Notes under the pieces: generated by a model
Seen by the model: only the letters and a program-made list of their open reading frames with translations
Database searches by the model: none
Told to the model about the DNA's origin: nothing
NCBI GenBank assembly: GCA_022072205.1
Contig: JAJVID010000086.1
Span: 1-55,847, forward strand
From: Acidobacteriota bacterium
Lineage (GTDB): Bacteria > Acidobacteriota > Blastocatellia > RBC074
Reading direction: 5' to 3'
Length of the DNA: 55,847 nt
Translations under genes and position numbers: made by a program
Shown: piece by piece, positions 43,201-51,547 of the stretch
How positions within the stretch are numbered: the first letter of the stretch is position 1
How the letters are laid out: every line of letters begins with the position of its first letter

Positions 43201-43784
43201 ATTGGAATCGCACGCACAGCTTCGTCTTCTCTCAAATCTGGGAGTTGCCGATAGGCAAAGGCAAAAGAATCTTCGGCGGAGTTTCGCGCCCGCTGGATTG
43301 GCTGATCGGCGGATGGCAGATCAACTCGAACACGACGATCCAGAGCGGGTTGCCGTACAGCAATTGCTACGACGCGGGCGCGAACATTGACACCGGCCCC
43401 TGCCGCCCGAATGTCAGCGGCAATCCGAAGCCGCGCCTGTCGGGCACGCAGTATTCTTACGACACGTCGGCGTTCTCGAACCCTGGCAAAGGCAAATTCG
43501 GCAATCAGGAACGCAACGCGCTACGCGGCCCCGGCTACTGGCGCACCGACGCGTCGCTGTTCAAAAAATTCCGCTTCGCTGAAACGAAGGAGCTTGAGTT
43601 CCGAGTCGAATCGGTGAACGTCTTCAATCACGTCAACCTCGGCAATCCCGATTCCTTCATCGGATCGTTCGATCAGAGCGGAAAATTGAACGCGAGTCCG
43701 AGCCTGGGGCGCATTTACACGACGGCGTTTTTCGGCGCCGACCCGGTGCGCAATTTCCAGTTCGCGCTCAAATTCAAGTTCTGA
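40293..43784 (+). CDS. Oar-like TonB-dependent receptor 1
   Basis: 1163 residues. A signal peptide (FSQFIFALAICCSLEASAMA) is followed by a carboxypeptidase-regulatory-like beta domain (VYGSVFGTITDARGAAVANA; IPGKYRIKVEADGF), a plug (RQVTDLPILDRNFTRFVLLT; FQLDGTENRDPILG; DAEFGQAIAGVVSVATKSG) and a large barrel ending in NFQFALKFKF with a terminal Phe, as expected for BamA-dependent outer-membrane proteins. It should import a large or scarce substrate with TonB energy; the ligand is unknown. GAGAAGGAG lies before the ATG at 40293. It is very similar along its length to receptor 2, indicating a duplication. Confidence 0.93.
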   Translation: MKTAEKFSQFIFALAICCSLEASAMAQAVYGSVFGTITDARGAAVANAKVTITNTGTGVSEKAQTSGSGYFTQTRLIPGKYRIKVEADGFKSAVIETVVVNVDTASESNVVLQPGQINEQITISEPPPLLKTDRSDVSVTFETRQVTDLPILDRNFTRFVLLTPGAQQLGWQQTTAENPQGSTQTMVNGQHFSGTAFQLDGTENRDPILGLIVINPNFEAIGETKITSQNYDAEFGQAIAGVVSVATKSGANELHGAAFLFRQNDTLQARNPLSQFQKNPTTGKFIPDTLRNQFGGAIGGPVIKNKLFFFGDYEGWRGKIGGSRLLIVPTAKARTGDLSEYLSNDPKSLVGMIFDPNTSVVDAQGNLIGRDRFPGNIIPQNRLSPQALNILKLIPLPNVSNAPANGTLDNFVASGSEGYDKDSFDIRIDARNSDRLNMFGRYSFADFRLTGPTAFGEGGGPEIVSFGGQSKVRNQSLAYGFDYTLNDTLITDFRFGYFRYALNVLPSDFGRKTASDVGVPGLNLDEFSSGLFAGFVIDPRRQNIAGGFGFGSDELRKGFNFGSGQFVNRCGCPLNQEENQFQFVSNTTKFYGDHTVKFGADVRRAYNLRVPSDLHRSGELTFDTGRTRGVEGGGLGLATFLLGDVTQFGRYISSNTDARERQWRHFYYGQDTWRATPKLTVNYGLRLDVINPQSVNKPGNGGFLDLNTGEIKVAGVGDTSLSGNVENNLNFAPRLSVAYKATDKLVIRAGYGRSYDIGVFGSLFGHTVTQNLPALAVQRLNAPSNFDRVFTLASGPPAFTAFFGLDNTPKNGGKPNTTLPTNGRFFLPDGVFARAIPDRQRLPRVDAYNVTAQYQLTNTIAVEAAYVGNKGTHVFAGDGPQFDVNQPTLAGFGSLTRDQRRPLFNKFGWTQSIDFFCNCADDRYDSAQFKLTKRFSDGYAILAHYTLQRSLQDAQDYFIHDQALNRGVADWNRTHSFVFSQIWELPIGKGKRIFGGVSRPLDWLIGGWQINSNTTIQSGLPYSNCYDAGANIDTGPCRPNVSGNPKPRLSGTQYSYDTSAFSNPGKGKFGNQERNALRGPGYWRTDASLFKKFRFAETKELEFRVESVNVFNHVNLGNPDSFIGSFDQSGKLNASPSLGRIYTTAFFGADPVRNFQFALKFKF

Positions 43785-43818
43785 GAGTGATATGCTTGCA
43801 GCCGCAAGGAGGCGATAA

Positions 43819-44124
43819 ATGAGTCAAACGATTACTGCAATCTATGCGAATGGAGTTTTGCGTCCGGTCACGCCGCTGGATTTGCCGGAGCAGGCGCAGG
43901 TGGAGATCGAAGTCAAACAGGTGACAGAGCCGGAAATTGATCGGGTCAATGAGCGGAGGCGCGTGATTCAGGCGCTGGCTGACGCCGGTGTAATCATCAA
44001 CCTGCCGCTGGAGCCATTTCCACCAAGCCCGATTTCATCTGAGGAGAGAGAGAGACTGGCCAAAGTTTTATCAGTCGGGAAACCTCTCTCCGAAATAATC
44101 ATCGAGGAACGTGAGGGGCGCTGA
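43819..44124 (+). CDS. Antitoxin (AF2212/DUF104-like) of an intact PIN pair
   Basis: 101 residues (MSQTITAIYANGVLRPVTPL, then DLPEQAQVEIEV), the short beta module of DUF104/AF2212-type antitoxins, followed by a flexible tail (PFPPSPISSEERERLAKVLS). AGGAGG lies before the ATG. The stop overlaps the toxin start (TGATG). It is the same general type as the antitoxin at 3182-3475, whose toxin is broken. Confidence 0.85.
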   Translation: MSQTITAIYANGVLRPVTPLDLPEQAQVEIEVKQVTEPEIDRVNERRRVIQALADAGVIINLPLEPFPPSPISSEERERLAKVLSVGKPLSEIIIEEREGR

Positions 44125-44585
44125 TGGCATTCTATTACGCCGACAGCAGCGCGCTGGTTAAACGTCACGTCGCCGAGACAGGCTCCGCCTGGTTCACCGC
44201 GTTGGCTGATCCCTCGGCTCACAACACAATCATCACAGCGCAAATCAGCCTGGTCGAACTCTACAGCGCGCTCAACCGGTGTATTCGGGAGCGCACGCTT
44301 ACACAGGCGGATTATGCGCTGGTGATGATTGATCTCGATCTCATCTTTAACTCGCAGTACGCCATCGTTCCGCTGTCACAAACTGTCATCGGCGAAACGA
44401 GGGGGTTGCTTGAGCGACATCCGCTGCGCGCTTACGATGCAGCGCAATTGGCTTCGGCGATTTACAGTCGATCAGAAATGAAGGCTGCGGGAGCCTCTCC
44501 TCTTGTCTTTCTTTCAGCCGACGCCCGTCTCCTGACCGCCGCGCAAGCCGAAGGCTTCGCCACCGACGATCCCAATCTTCATTGA
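44124..44585 (+). CDS. vapC: VapC-like PIN-domain toxin
   Basis: 153 residues with the full acidic set of PIN ribonucleases: D6 in YYADSSALVKRHV, Glu in QISLVELYSAL, Asp in PLRAYDAAQLASA and Asp in VFLSADARLLTAAQAEGF. It should cut RNA (tRNA or rRNA in known VapC proteins) unless bound by the upstream antitoxin. Translationally coupled on both sides: TGATG with the antitoxin, and its own stop overlaps a possible start of the next gene. Confidence 0.9.
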   Translation: MAFYYADSSALVKRHVAETGSAWFTALADPSAHNTIITAQISLVELYSALNRCIRERTLTQADYALVMIDLDLIFNSQYAIVPLSQTVIGETRGLLERHPLRAYDAAQLASAIYSRSEMKAAGASPLVFLSADARLLTAAQAEGFATDDPNLH

Positions 44586-44596
44586 TGGAATCCGCT

Positions 44597-45604
44597 ATGA
44601 AACAGTTGATCCTGGCCTTTATTCTCTCTTGCAGTTTCGCCGCTCAATTGCTCGCCCAGGCGCAATCGGATCCGCTCGCCGAAGCGCGCGCGTTGATCAA
44701 CGAAGGCAATGCGAAAGCGGCCATCGCCAAACTGCAATCGCTGCCTGACTCGAAAGAGATTCGCGTCGCGCATCTGCTGGGCGTCGCGTATTACCACGCG
44801 GACGACCTGCCGCGCGCGATTGAGACGCTGGCTGCGGTTGTTGACAAGCTGCCGCCGGATTCGGTTGAGCGGCGCGAGGCCGTGCAGGCTTTGGGGCTGG
44901 CGCGTTACATGGCCGGGCACATCGCCCAATCAATTCCCTTCCTCGAACAAACCCTCGTCTGGGCGCCGAACAACAACGAACTGACCTACGCGCTCGGAAT
45001 GGCTTACATCCAGACGCGGCAGGCGACGAAGGCGCGCGAATCTTTTTCGCGGATGTTTCGCGTAGCAAACGATTCGGCCTCGGCGCACCTGATCACCGCG
45101 CAGATGATGATCCGGCTGGAAATTCACGAAGCCGCCGAAGCCGAGTTGAAACAGGCCGTCGAGAAAGACCCTAAGCTCCCGCAGGCGCATTACCTGCTCG
45201 GCCAGATGGCGATCTATCACGCGCGTTACGACGAAGGCATCAAGCTTCTGGAAAAAGAGATCGCGCTCAATCCCGGCGCCGCGATGGCTTATTACAAACT
45301 CGGCGACGCTTACACGCGGCAGTTGAAGTGGGACGAGGCGGTTGCGCCGCTGCAAAAATCCATCTGGCTAAATCCGTATTACAGCGGCCCATATATCCTG
45401 CTCGGCAAGACATATTTGAAGAAGAAGAACCTCTCGACGGCTGAAGGCATGTTGAAGCGCGCGATCCAGTTCGACCCGAACAACAAATCGGCTCATTATC
45501 TGCTCGGCCAGGTTTATCAGCAGACGGGGCGGGCCGAAGATGCGAAGCGCGAGTTTGCGATGGCGGAAAAATTGCAAGGCAATCTGGAAAAGATCGAGCA
45601 ATAG
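44597..45604 (+). CDS. Secreted TPR-repeat protein
   Basis: 335 residues with a signal peptide (MKQLILAFILSCSFAAQLLA, then QAQ), followed by about seven tetratricopeptide repeats (DLPRAIETLAAVVDKLP; LPQAHYLLGQMAIYHARYDE; AMAYYKLGDAYTRQLKWDEA; SGPYILLGKTYLKKKNLSTA). It probably scaffolds proteins in the periplasm or on the outer membrane; TPR proteins often lie near CRTAC1 and Oar-type genes in Acidobacteria. The ATG at 44597 gives the signal peptide; an ATG at 44585 overlaps the toxin stop and would couple translation. Convergent with the regulator, 3 bases apart. Confidence 0.88.
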   Translation: MKQLILAFILSCSFAAQLLAQAQSDPLAEARALINEGNAKAAIAKLQSLPDSKEIRVAHLLGVAYYHADDLPRAIETLAAVVDKLPPDSVERREAVQALGLARYMAGHIAQSIPFLEQTLVWAPNNNELTYALGMAYIQTRQATKARESFSRMFRVANDSASAHLITAQMMIRLEIHEAAEAELKQAVEKDPKLPQAHYLLGQMAIYHARYDEGIKLLEKEIALNPGAAMAYYKLGDAYTRQLKWDEAVAPLQKSIWLNPYYSGPYILLGKTYLKKKNLSTAEGMLKRAIQFDPNNKSAHYLLGQVYQQTGRAEDAKREFAMAEKLQGNLEKIEQ

Positions 45605-45607
45605 CCG

Positions 45608-47068
45608 CTACCGTTGATCGAGCTTGTGGTGGGTGACATACGAAACGTGCACCGGCACGCCGCCGTTCACCTTCACCTTCACCAGCGTCTGAAAATTCGT
45701 CGGCAGTCTCGGCGTTTCGCCAGACGGCGCGGTGTTGAGATGGTTGATCAGATCGCGTATGTAATCGGGCTTGGTGACGTATTCGACTGCCGCCTGAGTT
45801 CCGTGCGTCGTGATGCCGGCGAGGATCAGCATCCTTTTCTTGCCGTCGAGTCCCTGCAACAGGCTGACTACAGCATAATCTTCCGAAATCTGGCTGCGCG
45901 ACGGACCGTCCTGTTTGGCGAGATAACGCCGCTGCTCGCCTGGCTGCGGGTTGGTGTTGATGATGCCGAACGTTTGTTTCCCGTTGTCGTCCGGCATGGG
46001 CTTGAAGATCAGATCCTGCTTCTGCGGCAGATCACGCAGGAAGAAGTTTTCCGCCGGCGAGCCGAGCACGACGATATTTTCGGTCTTCAGGTCTTCCCAC
46101 GTCAGCAGCAGACTACGTTTGACGCGCGAGGTGTGCCCCATCCTGGCGAAGAAATCGCCGAGGAAGTAAGAACCCATCACTTCGCCGATGCCGGTGTAGA
46201 GTTCGGTCACCGGCTCTTTGCTCTGCTCAGTCTCGCTCTGTGGAATGCTCGGCGAGCCGAGACTGCTCCCCGGAGAATCAAGCGACTTGAGCAGCTTCAT
46301 TCCTCCTTCCGCCGTGCCACGAAAGAGCGTGTTGCTGTAAACGATCAGCACCGGCTCGGTGGAGCGCAGCAGGTCTCCCCATAACGGGTCAATCTTGCGA
46401 CGATCGAGCGCTCCGCTCTCACCCTTAGCTGAATTCGACATCTCAATCGCCCTGGCGCGGTAGAAAAACGCGAGCGCGCCGAGCAGAACCGACAGAAAGG
46501 CGAAAACCAGCGCCGCAATTTGCCAGCGACTCGCCGGCGCAGGCAGCCGTTCGCCCACGCGAGGAGGCTGGATCACGCTGCGCGACGCCGGCGCAATCGC
46601 CGCATCAAGCGCGGAATCATTGGCGTATCCAACGACGGCTCCGGCCATCGCGGGCGCAGCGTCTGAATGATTCGAGGCGGCGTTCACGGCAAAAGCGGTG
46701 GACGCTTCGCCATTAGCCTCCCGCTCTTCCTTCTCCCAGGCAGAGAGGAAAACCGGTGTGTATTGGCCTTTCGGCATATCAATGATGATCGGGTCATCTC
46801 TGCCTTCGGTCTCATAATATTCGTGCAGCTTCGTCCTCAATCTTCCGGCCTGCACCCGAACAACGGAATCAACGCGCGGATCGAACTCTCGTCCGCGTCC
46901 GAAGACTTCGGTAGCAATTACGTACTCCTTGAGTTGTCCCTCCTGATTCTCAATAGATTTGTCCACTACAAACCGGAGGAACGCTCTGAGGTTTTCCGAT
47001 CCGTGCAATGCGCGTCCGTGAAGAATCCTGTCCAACGCGGCGAGTTTTTCTTCTCTGGCGATGTGCAT
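45608..47068 (-). CDS. Membrane-anchored winged-helix-like regulator
   Basis: 486 residues. The N-terminal 105 residues (LRAFLRFVVDKSIENQEGQL; KEYVIATEVFGRGREFDPRV; DSVVRVQAGRLRTKLHEYYE; PKGQYTPVF) match a domain I associate with the start of many acidobacterial proteins, probably a winged-helix DNA-binding unit. One membrane helix lies at about 181-203 (IAALVFAFLSVLLGALAFFY), followed by a periplasmic domain of about 280 residues with no known family. The layout resembles ToxR/CadC one-component regulators. It is divergent from receptor 2, whose expression it may control. I see no ribosome binding site before the ATG at 47068. Confidence 0.75.
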   Translation of the reverse strand: MHIAREEKLAALDRILHGRALHGSENLRAFLRFVVDKSIENQEGQLKEYVIATEVFGRGREFDPRVDSVVRVQAGRLRTKLHEYYETEGRDDPIIIDMPKGQYTPVFLSAWEKEEREANGEASTAFAVNAASNHSDAAPAMAGAVVGYANDSALDAAIAPASRSVIQPPRVGERLPAPASRWQIAALVFAFLSVLLGALAFFYRARAIEMSNSAKGESGALDRRKIDPLWGDLLRSTEPVLIVYSNTLFRGTAEGGMKLLKSLDSPGSSLGSPSIPQSETEQSKEPVTELYTGIGEVMGSYFLGDFFARMGHTSRVKRSLLLTWEDLKTENIVVLGSPAENFFLRDLPQKQDLIFKPMPDDNGKQTFGIINTNPQPGEQRRYLAKQDGPSRSQISEDYAVVSLLQGLDGKKRMLILAGITTHGTQAAVEYVTKPDYIRDLINHLNTAPSGETPRLPTNFQTLVKVKVNGGVPVHVSYVTHHKLDQR

Positions 47069-47517
47069 GGCGAAGTAGCGGCTTTTTTAAGAAAGCTTGT
47101 AACGTTGATGTAACCTTGCGTAACGCAATGAAATAAAAGGAAGTAACCGTATTATACGCCCGGTAACTATCAAAGCAAGGCACGTAGCTGTAATGTCGTC
47201 CTCCCAATCGGACGCATCGCCGGAATCTAATGGCGAGCGCCGCCGTCAACAATCCGATAAAGACCTTGGGCTTACTGCTGGGATAATTTGTAAATCAGTT
47301 TGCTTTGCCGGGATGAAGCGCCTTCCTGATCGCGTGATCGGGGCGGCGCCATTTGCCGCTTGGTCGGGCGCAAACATCATTGCGCGCGTCTTGCGCACGG
47401 GCAATGAATGCTGCGCCCGATCACAATTACCCTAATCATTAAAGACATTGGCCGAGCAGGATTTCCCCACATCATCGTAACTGTCCGGCAATCCTGGCTT
47501 CGGAACAGGAGGACAAT
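47069..47517. promoter_or_regulatory. Divergent region between regulator and receptor 2
   Basis: 449 bases without a gene, probably with promoters for both neighbours. A 20-base imperfect inverted repeat lies at 47364-47383 and 47401-47420 (TCGGGCGCAAACATCATTGC against GCAATGAATGCTGCGCCCGA) and could be an operator or an RNA hairpin in the receptor leader. TTGCGTAACGCAA near 47116-47128 is a perfect short palindrome. AGGAGG precedes the receptor ATG. Confidence 0.45.
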
Positions 47518-50500
47518 ATGAGAAGCATCAGCAAGCTTTCTCTGCTCGCGTTAAGCCTGATGGTCTGCTGCGCGTTTGCGGTCTCGACTCTAGGACAGGC
47601 CGTTTATGGCAGCGTCTTCGGGACTGTCACCGATTCCGGCGGCGCCGCCGTGGCGAAAGCGACGGTGACGATCACCAACATCGGCTCCAATTCGAGCGAG
47701 ACAACCAGGACCAACGAATCAGGCAATTACAACCAGACTCGCCTGATTCCCGGAACCTATCGCATCAAGGTCGAAGCCAGCGGATTCAAAACGGCGGTGA
47801 TCGAAACCGTCGTCGTCAACGTTGACACGGCCTCGACCGTCAACGTGTCGCTGCAACCGGGACAGGTCAGCGAAGAGATCACGATCACCGCTGAAGCTCC
47901 GCTGCTCAAGACCGACCGCGCCGACGTGGCGACCACGTTCGAGACCCGCCAGGTCACAGACCTGCCGATCCTCGACCGCAACTTCACCAAGTTCATCCTG
48001 CTCACTCCCGGCACGCAGCAATTGCAATGGCAGCACGCCGCGAGCGAAAACCCGCAAGGCTCGACACAGACGATGGTCAACGGCCAGCATTTCAGCGGCA
48101 CCGGATACCAACTCGACGGAACCGAAAACCGCGACCCGATCCTGGGCATCATCGTCATCAATCCGAACTTTGAATCCATCGGCGAAACCAAGATCACTTC
48201 GCAGAATTACGACGCCGAATTCGGACAGGCGACGGCGGGCGTGGTTTCGGTTTCGACCCGATCCGGAACCAACGACCTGCACGGTTCAGCGTTCCTCTTC
48301 CGGCAAAATGACGTGTTGCAAGCGCGCAATCCGTTTGTGCAATCCCAGAAGGATGCGCTGACAGGCAAATTCGTTCCCGACACTCTGAGGAATCAGTTCG
48401 GCGGATCGCTCGGCGGACGAATCATCAAGGACAAGCTTTTCGTCTTCGGCGATTACGAAGGTTTGCGCAGCAAGACCGGCGGCACCAAGCTGTTGACCGT
48501 GCCGACGGCGGCGGCGCGCACGGGCGATCTGAGCGCGTATGGAGTGAATATCTACGATCCGGCGACTTCGGTCTTCAAACCGGATGGCTCCCTGGACAGC
48601 CGCCAACTGTTCGCCGGCGCTAAAATTCCGACTGCCAGATTGTCACAGCAGGCGCTCAACGTTCTGAAGCTGATCCCGCTGCCGAACGCGCCGGGACGTT
48701 TGAACGGCACAGCTGATAATTACGTCGCTTCCGGCATCGAAGGCTTCGACAAGGACAGCTTCGACGTTCGCGTTGATTTCAGATCGAGCGACAAGCTGAG
48801 CATGTTCGGGCGCTACAGTTTCGCCGACTTCTCGCGCAACGGCCCAACGGCTTTCGGCGCGGGCGGCGGCTCCGAACTGGTTTCGCTCGGCGGCTCATCG
48901 AAAGTGCGCAACCAGAGCGTGGCCTTCGGCTTCGACTATAGCTGGTCATCAACTTTGGTGACCGACTTCCGGTTCGGCTTCTTCCGCTACAAGGTCAACG
49001 TCCTGCCGTTCGATTTCGGCAAAAACACAGCGGCTGACGCGGGCATCAAGGGGCTGAACAATGACGCCTTCAGTTCAGGCCTCTTCGCCGGATTCATCAA
49101 GGGCAATGGCGGCGTGCCGGATACGAACTTCGGTTCGGGCCTCGGTGTCAACCGCTGCAACTGCCCGCTGGATCAGGACGAGAATCAGTTCCAGTTTGTC
49201 AGCAACACGTCGAAGTTCTACGGCGACCATACCTTCAAGTTCGGCGTTGACGTGCGCCGCGCCTACAACCTGCGCGTGCCGAGCGACACGCATCGCGCCG
49301 GCGAATTGACGTTCAGCAACGGCGGAACAGCCAGCCCAACCGGCGGCGGTCTCGGATTGGCCACCTTCCTGCTGGGCGACGTCTCCAGCTTCGGGCGTTA
49401 CATCAGTTCCAGCACGGACGCGCGTGAACGCCAGTGGCGCCATTTCTATTACGGCCAGGATTCGTGGCGCGCCACATCGAAGCTGACCATCAATTACGGC
49501 GTGCGCCTTGACGTGATCAATCCGCAGAGCATCAACAAAGCCGGCAATGCGGGCTATGTGAGCCTCGATACCGGCATGGTCAGCACGGTTGGCGTCGGCT
49601 CGACCAACCTCAGCGGCAACGTTGATAACTCTCTCAACTTCGCTCCGCGTCTGAGTGTGGCTTACAAGGCGACCGACAAGCTGGTGATTCGCGCGGGCTA
49701 TGGCCGCAGCTACGACATCGGCGTGTTCGGTTCTCTCTTCGGCCACTCCGTGACACAGAATCTGCCGGTTCTGGCGATTCAGTCAATCAACAACGGCAAC
49801 TTCAACAAGGCATTCACTCTGGCTGATGGCGCTCCGGCCTTCACCGCCTTCTTCGGCCTCGATAAGGCGCCGAATCAGGGCGGTAAGCCGAACGCGTCGC
49901 TGCCTTCAAACGGTCAGTTCTTCCTGCCCGATGGCATCGCGGCGTTCGTGCTGCCGGACAAGCAGACACTGCCGACCGTGGACGCTTACAATTTCACCGT
50001 GCAGTATCAGATAACGAACAAGATGTCGGTTGAAGCCGCTTATGTCGGCAACAAGGGCACGCACGTTTTCGCGGGCGACGGCCCGGATTTCAGTCCCAAT
50101 CAGGTTCCGATCGCGGGCTTCACTCCGGGGCGGAATGGAACGCTCGCCAAACCGTTCTTCAAAAAATTCGGCTGGTCGCAGGACCTCAGATACTTCTGCA
50201 ACTGCGCCGACAATCACTACGATTCGCTACAGCTCAAACTGGATAAGCGTTTCTCGGACGGGTATTCGATCCTGATGCATTACACGTTGCAGAAGCAGAC
50301 GCAGGAAGACGGCGGATACTTCTTCTTCGATTCCGGTCTGAATCGCGGCCCGGCGGGCTGGCAGCGAAATCACAATTTTGTGTTCTCGCAGGTCTACGAA
50401 TTGCCCATCGGCAAAGGCAAGAAGTTGCTGGGCGACGTTTCGCGGGCGGCTGACCTGTTCATCGGCGGCTGGCAGTTCAACTCGAACACGACGATCCAGA

Positions 50501-50952
50501 GCGGCCTGCCGTTCGACAACTGCTTCGACACTGGCGGCATCTCCGACACTGGAACCTGTCGCCCGAACGTCAGCGGCGACGTCAAGACGGGAACCAGCCG
50601 CGAAGGCAACGGAACGATTCGTTACTTCACCGACCTGAGCGTCTTCAGCGCTCCGGCGGTCGGCACGTTCGGCAATCAGAAGCGCAACGCGCTTCGCGGG
50701 CCGGGTTACTGGCGCACCGACGCTTCGCTCTTCAAGAAGTTTCGCATCACCGAAAAGGTCGAAGGCGAGTTCCGCATCGAGTCGGTGAACTTCTTCAACC
50801 ACGTCAATCTGGGCAACCCCGACGGCTTCATCGGCAAATTCACCGCCGGCAAGCTCAGCCCGAGCGGCGGCGCGGGCGTCATCAATTCGACCGCCTACTT
50901 CGGCGCCGACCCGCAGCGCAACTTCCAGTTCGCGTTCAAGCTCAAGTTCTAA
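47518..50952 (+). CDS. Oar-like TonB-dependent receptor 2
   Basis: 1144 residues, paralogue of receptor 1. Signal peptide (SLLALSLMVCCAFAVSTLG), carboxypeptidase-regulatory-like domain (VYGSVFGTVTDSGGAAVAKA), plug (RQVTDLPILDRNFTKFILLT; YQLDGTENRDPILGIIVINP; DAEFGQATAGVVSVSTRSG), and a barrel ending NFQFAFKLKF. Long stretches match receptor 1 exactly, for instance LSVAYKATDKLVIRAGYGRS. Divergence is concentrated in loops, where substrate recognition would lie. It is flanked upstream by the regulator and downstream by a strong terminator, so it forms its own transcript. Confidence 0.94.
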   Translation: MRSISKLSLLALSLMVCCAFAVSTLGQAVYGSVFGTVTDSGGAAVAKATVTITNIGSNSSETTRTNESGNYNQTRLIPGTYRIKVEASGFKTAVIETVVVNVDTASTVNVSLQPGQVSEEITITAEAPLLKTDRADVATTFETRQVTDLPILDRNFTKFILLTPGTQQLQWQHAASENPQGSTQTMVNGQHFSGTGYQLDGTENRDPILGIIVINPNFESIGETKITSQNYDAEFGQATAGVVSVSTRSGTNDLHGSAFLFRQNDVLQARNPFVQSQKDALTGKFVPDTLRNQFGGSLGGRIIKDKLFVFGDYEGLRSKTGGTKLLTVPTAAARTGDLSAYGVNIYDPATSVFKPDGSLDSRQLFAGAKIPTARLSQQALNVLKLIPLPNAPGRLNGTADNYVASGIEGFDKDSFDVRVDFRSSDKLSMFGRYSFADFSRNGPTAFGAGGGSELVSLGGSSKVRNQSVAFGFDYSWSSTLVTDFRFGFFRYKVNVLPFDFGKNTAADAGIKGLNNDAFSSGLFAGFIKGNGGVPDTNFGSGLGVNRCNCPLDQDENQFQFVSNTSKFYGDHTFKFGVDVRRAYNLRVPSDTHRAGELTFSNGGTASPTGGGLGLATFLLGDVSSFGRYISSSTDARERQWRHFYYGQDSWRATSKLTINYGVRLDVINPQSINKAGNAGYVSLDTGMVSTVGVGSTNLSGNVDNSLNFAPRLSVAYKATDKLVIRAGYGRSYDIGVFGSLFGHSVTQNLPVLAIQSINNGNFNKAFTLADGAPAFTAFFGLDKAPNQGGKPNASLPSNGQFFLPDGIAAFVLPDKQTLPTVDAYNFTVQYQITNKMSVEAAYVGNKGTHVFAGDGPDFSPNQVPIAGFTPGRNGTLAKPFFKKFGWSQDLRYFCNCADNHYDSLQLKLDKRFSDGYSILMHYTLQKQTQEDGGYFFFDSGLNRGPAGWQRNHNFVFSQVYELPIGKGKKLLGDVSRAADLFIGGWQFNSNTTIQSGLPFDNCFDTGGISDTGTCRPNVSGDVKTGTSREGNGTIRYFTDLSVFSAPAVGTFGNQKRNALRGPGYWRTDASLFKKFRITEKVEGEFRIESVNFFNHVNLGNPDGFIGKFTAGKLSPSGGAGVINSTAYFGADPQRNFQFAFKLKF

Positions 50953-50982
50953 AGAGCCGAAAGCGAATTGACATCAACGCGA

Positions 50983-51013
50983 GGAGGAGTCTGTCGCAGA
51001 CTCCTCCTTTTTT
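50983..51013 (+). terminator. Rho-independent terminator of receptor 2
   Basis: GGAGGAGTCTG (50983-50993), loop TCG, CAGACTCCTCC (50997-51007), followed by six T. It is a textbook intrinsic terminator 30 bases after the stop. Confidence 0.95.
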
Positions 51014-51100
51014 ATCGCGCGGAAAACGGCGCGTGGCACGGCCACGGCAAATGTAATAAAATCTCTTCGTCAATACAGTCGGCAAAGAAAGGAAACAGCC

Positions 51101-51547
51101 ATGAATGAAGACTTGACCAGAGAGATGCCTGAGCAAGAACCAACTCTGAGGCAGCTTTACTCGCTCATGATCGAGATGAGAACCGAGATGAACGGGATGA
51201 AAGATGAGATGAGCGGGATGAAAGATGAGATGAGCGGGATGAATCAACGGCTCACTCGGCTTGAAGAGAAAGTCGAGGCGCGGCTTTACGACACCCGCCC
51301 GCTATGGGAAAGGATCATCAGTGAAGTTGATTCGCTGCGCGCCGGACAGGAAGAACTCAACTCCAAGTTTGAGTCGCTCCGCGAAGAGCAGGTGGCGATC
51401 CGGCAGGAGTTGGCGGGCTTCCGCAGTGAGACCAATCACAATCTCAGATTGCTCAGCAACAAAGTCAAAGACACCTTACTCTACATATCCGACGTGAGCG
51501 CGCGCACTACCGAGTTGGAGAAGCATTTTCCGGCGCTGGACATCTGA
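51101..51547 (+). CDS. Coiled-coil protein coupled to CRTAC1 B
   Basis: 148 residues, nearly all helical coiled coil (RQLYSLMIEMRTEMNGMKDE, then MSGMKDEMSGMNQRLTRLEE; LRAGQEELNSKFESLREEQV). No signal peptide or membrane segment. The N-terminal heptads MKDEMSG are repeated through a 21-bp DNA repeat (about 51183-51245). AAAGGAAAC lies before the ATG. Its stop overlaps the next start (TGATG), so it is coupled to the secreted CRTAC1 protein. No family recognised. Confidence 0.75.
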   Translation: MNEDLTREMPEQEPTLRQLYSLMIEMRTEMNGMKDEMSGMKDEMSGMNQRLTRLEEKVEARLYDTRPLWERIISEVDSLRAGQEELNSKFESLREEQVAIRQELAGFRSETNHNLRLLSNKVKDTLLYISDVSARTTELEKHFPALDI

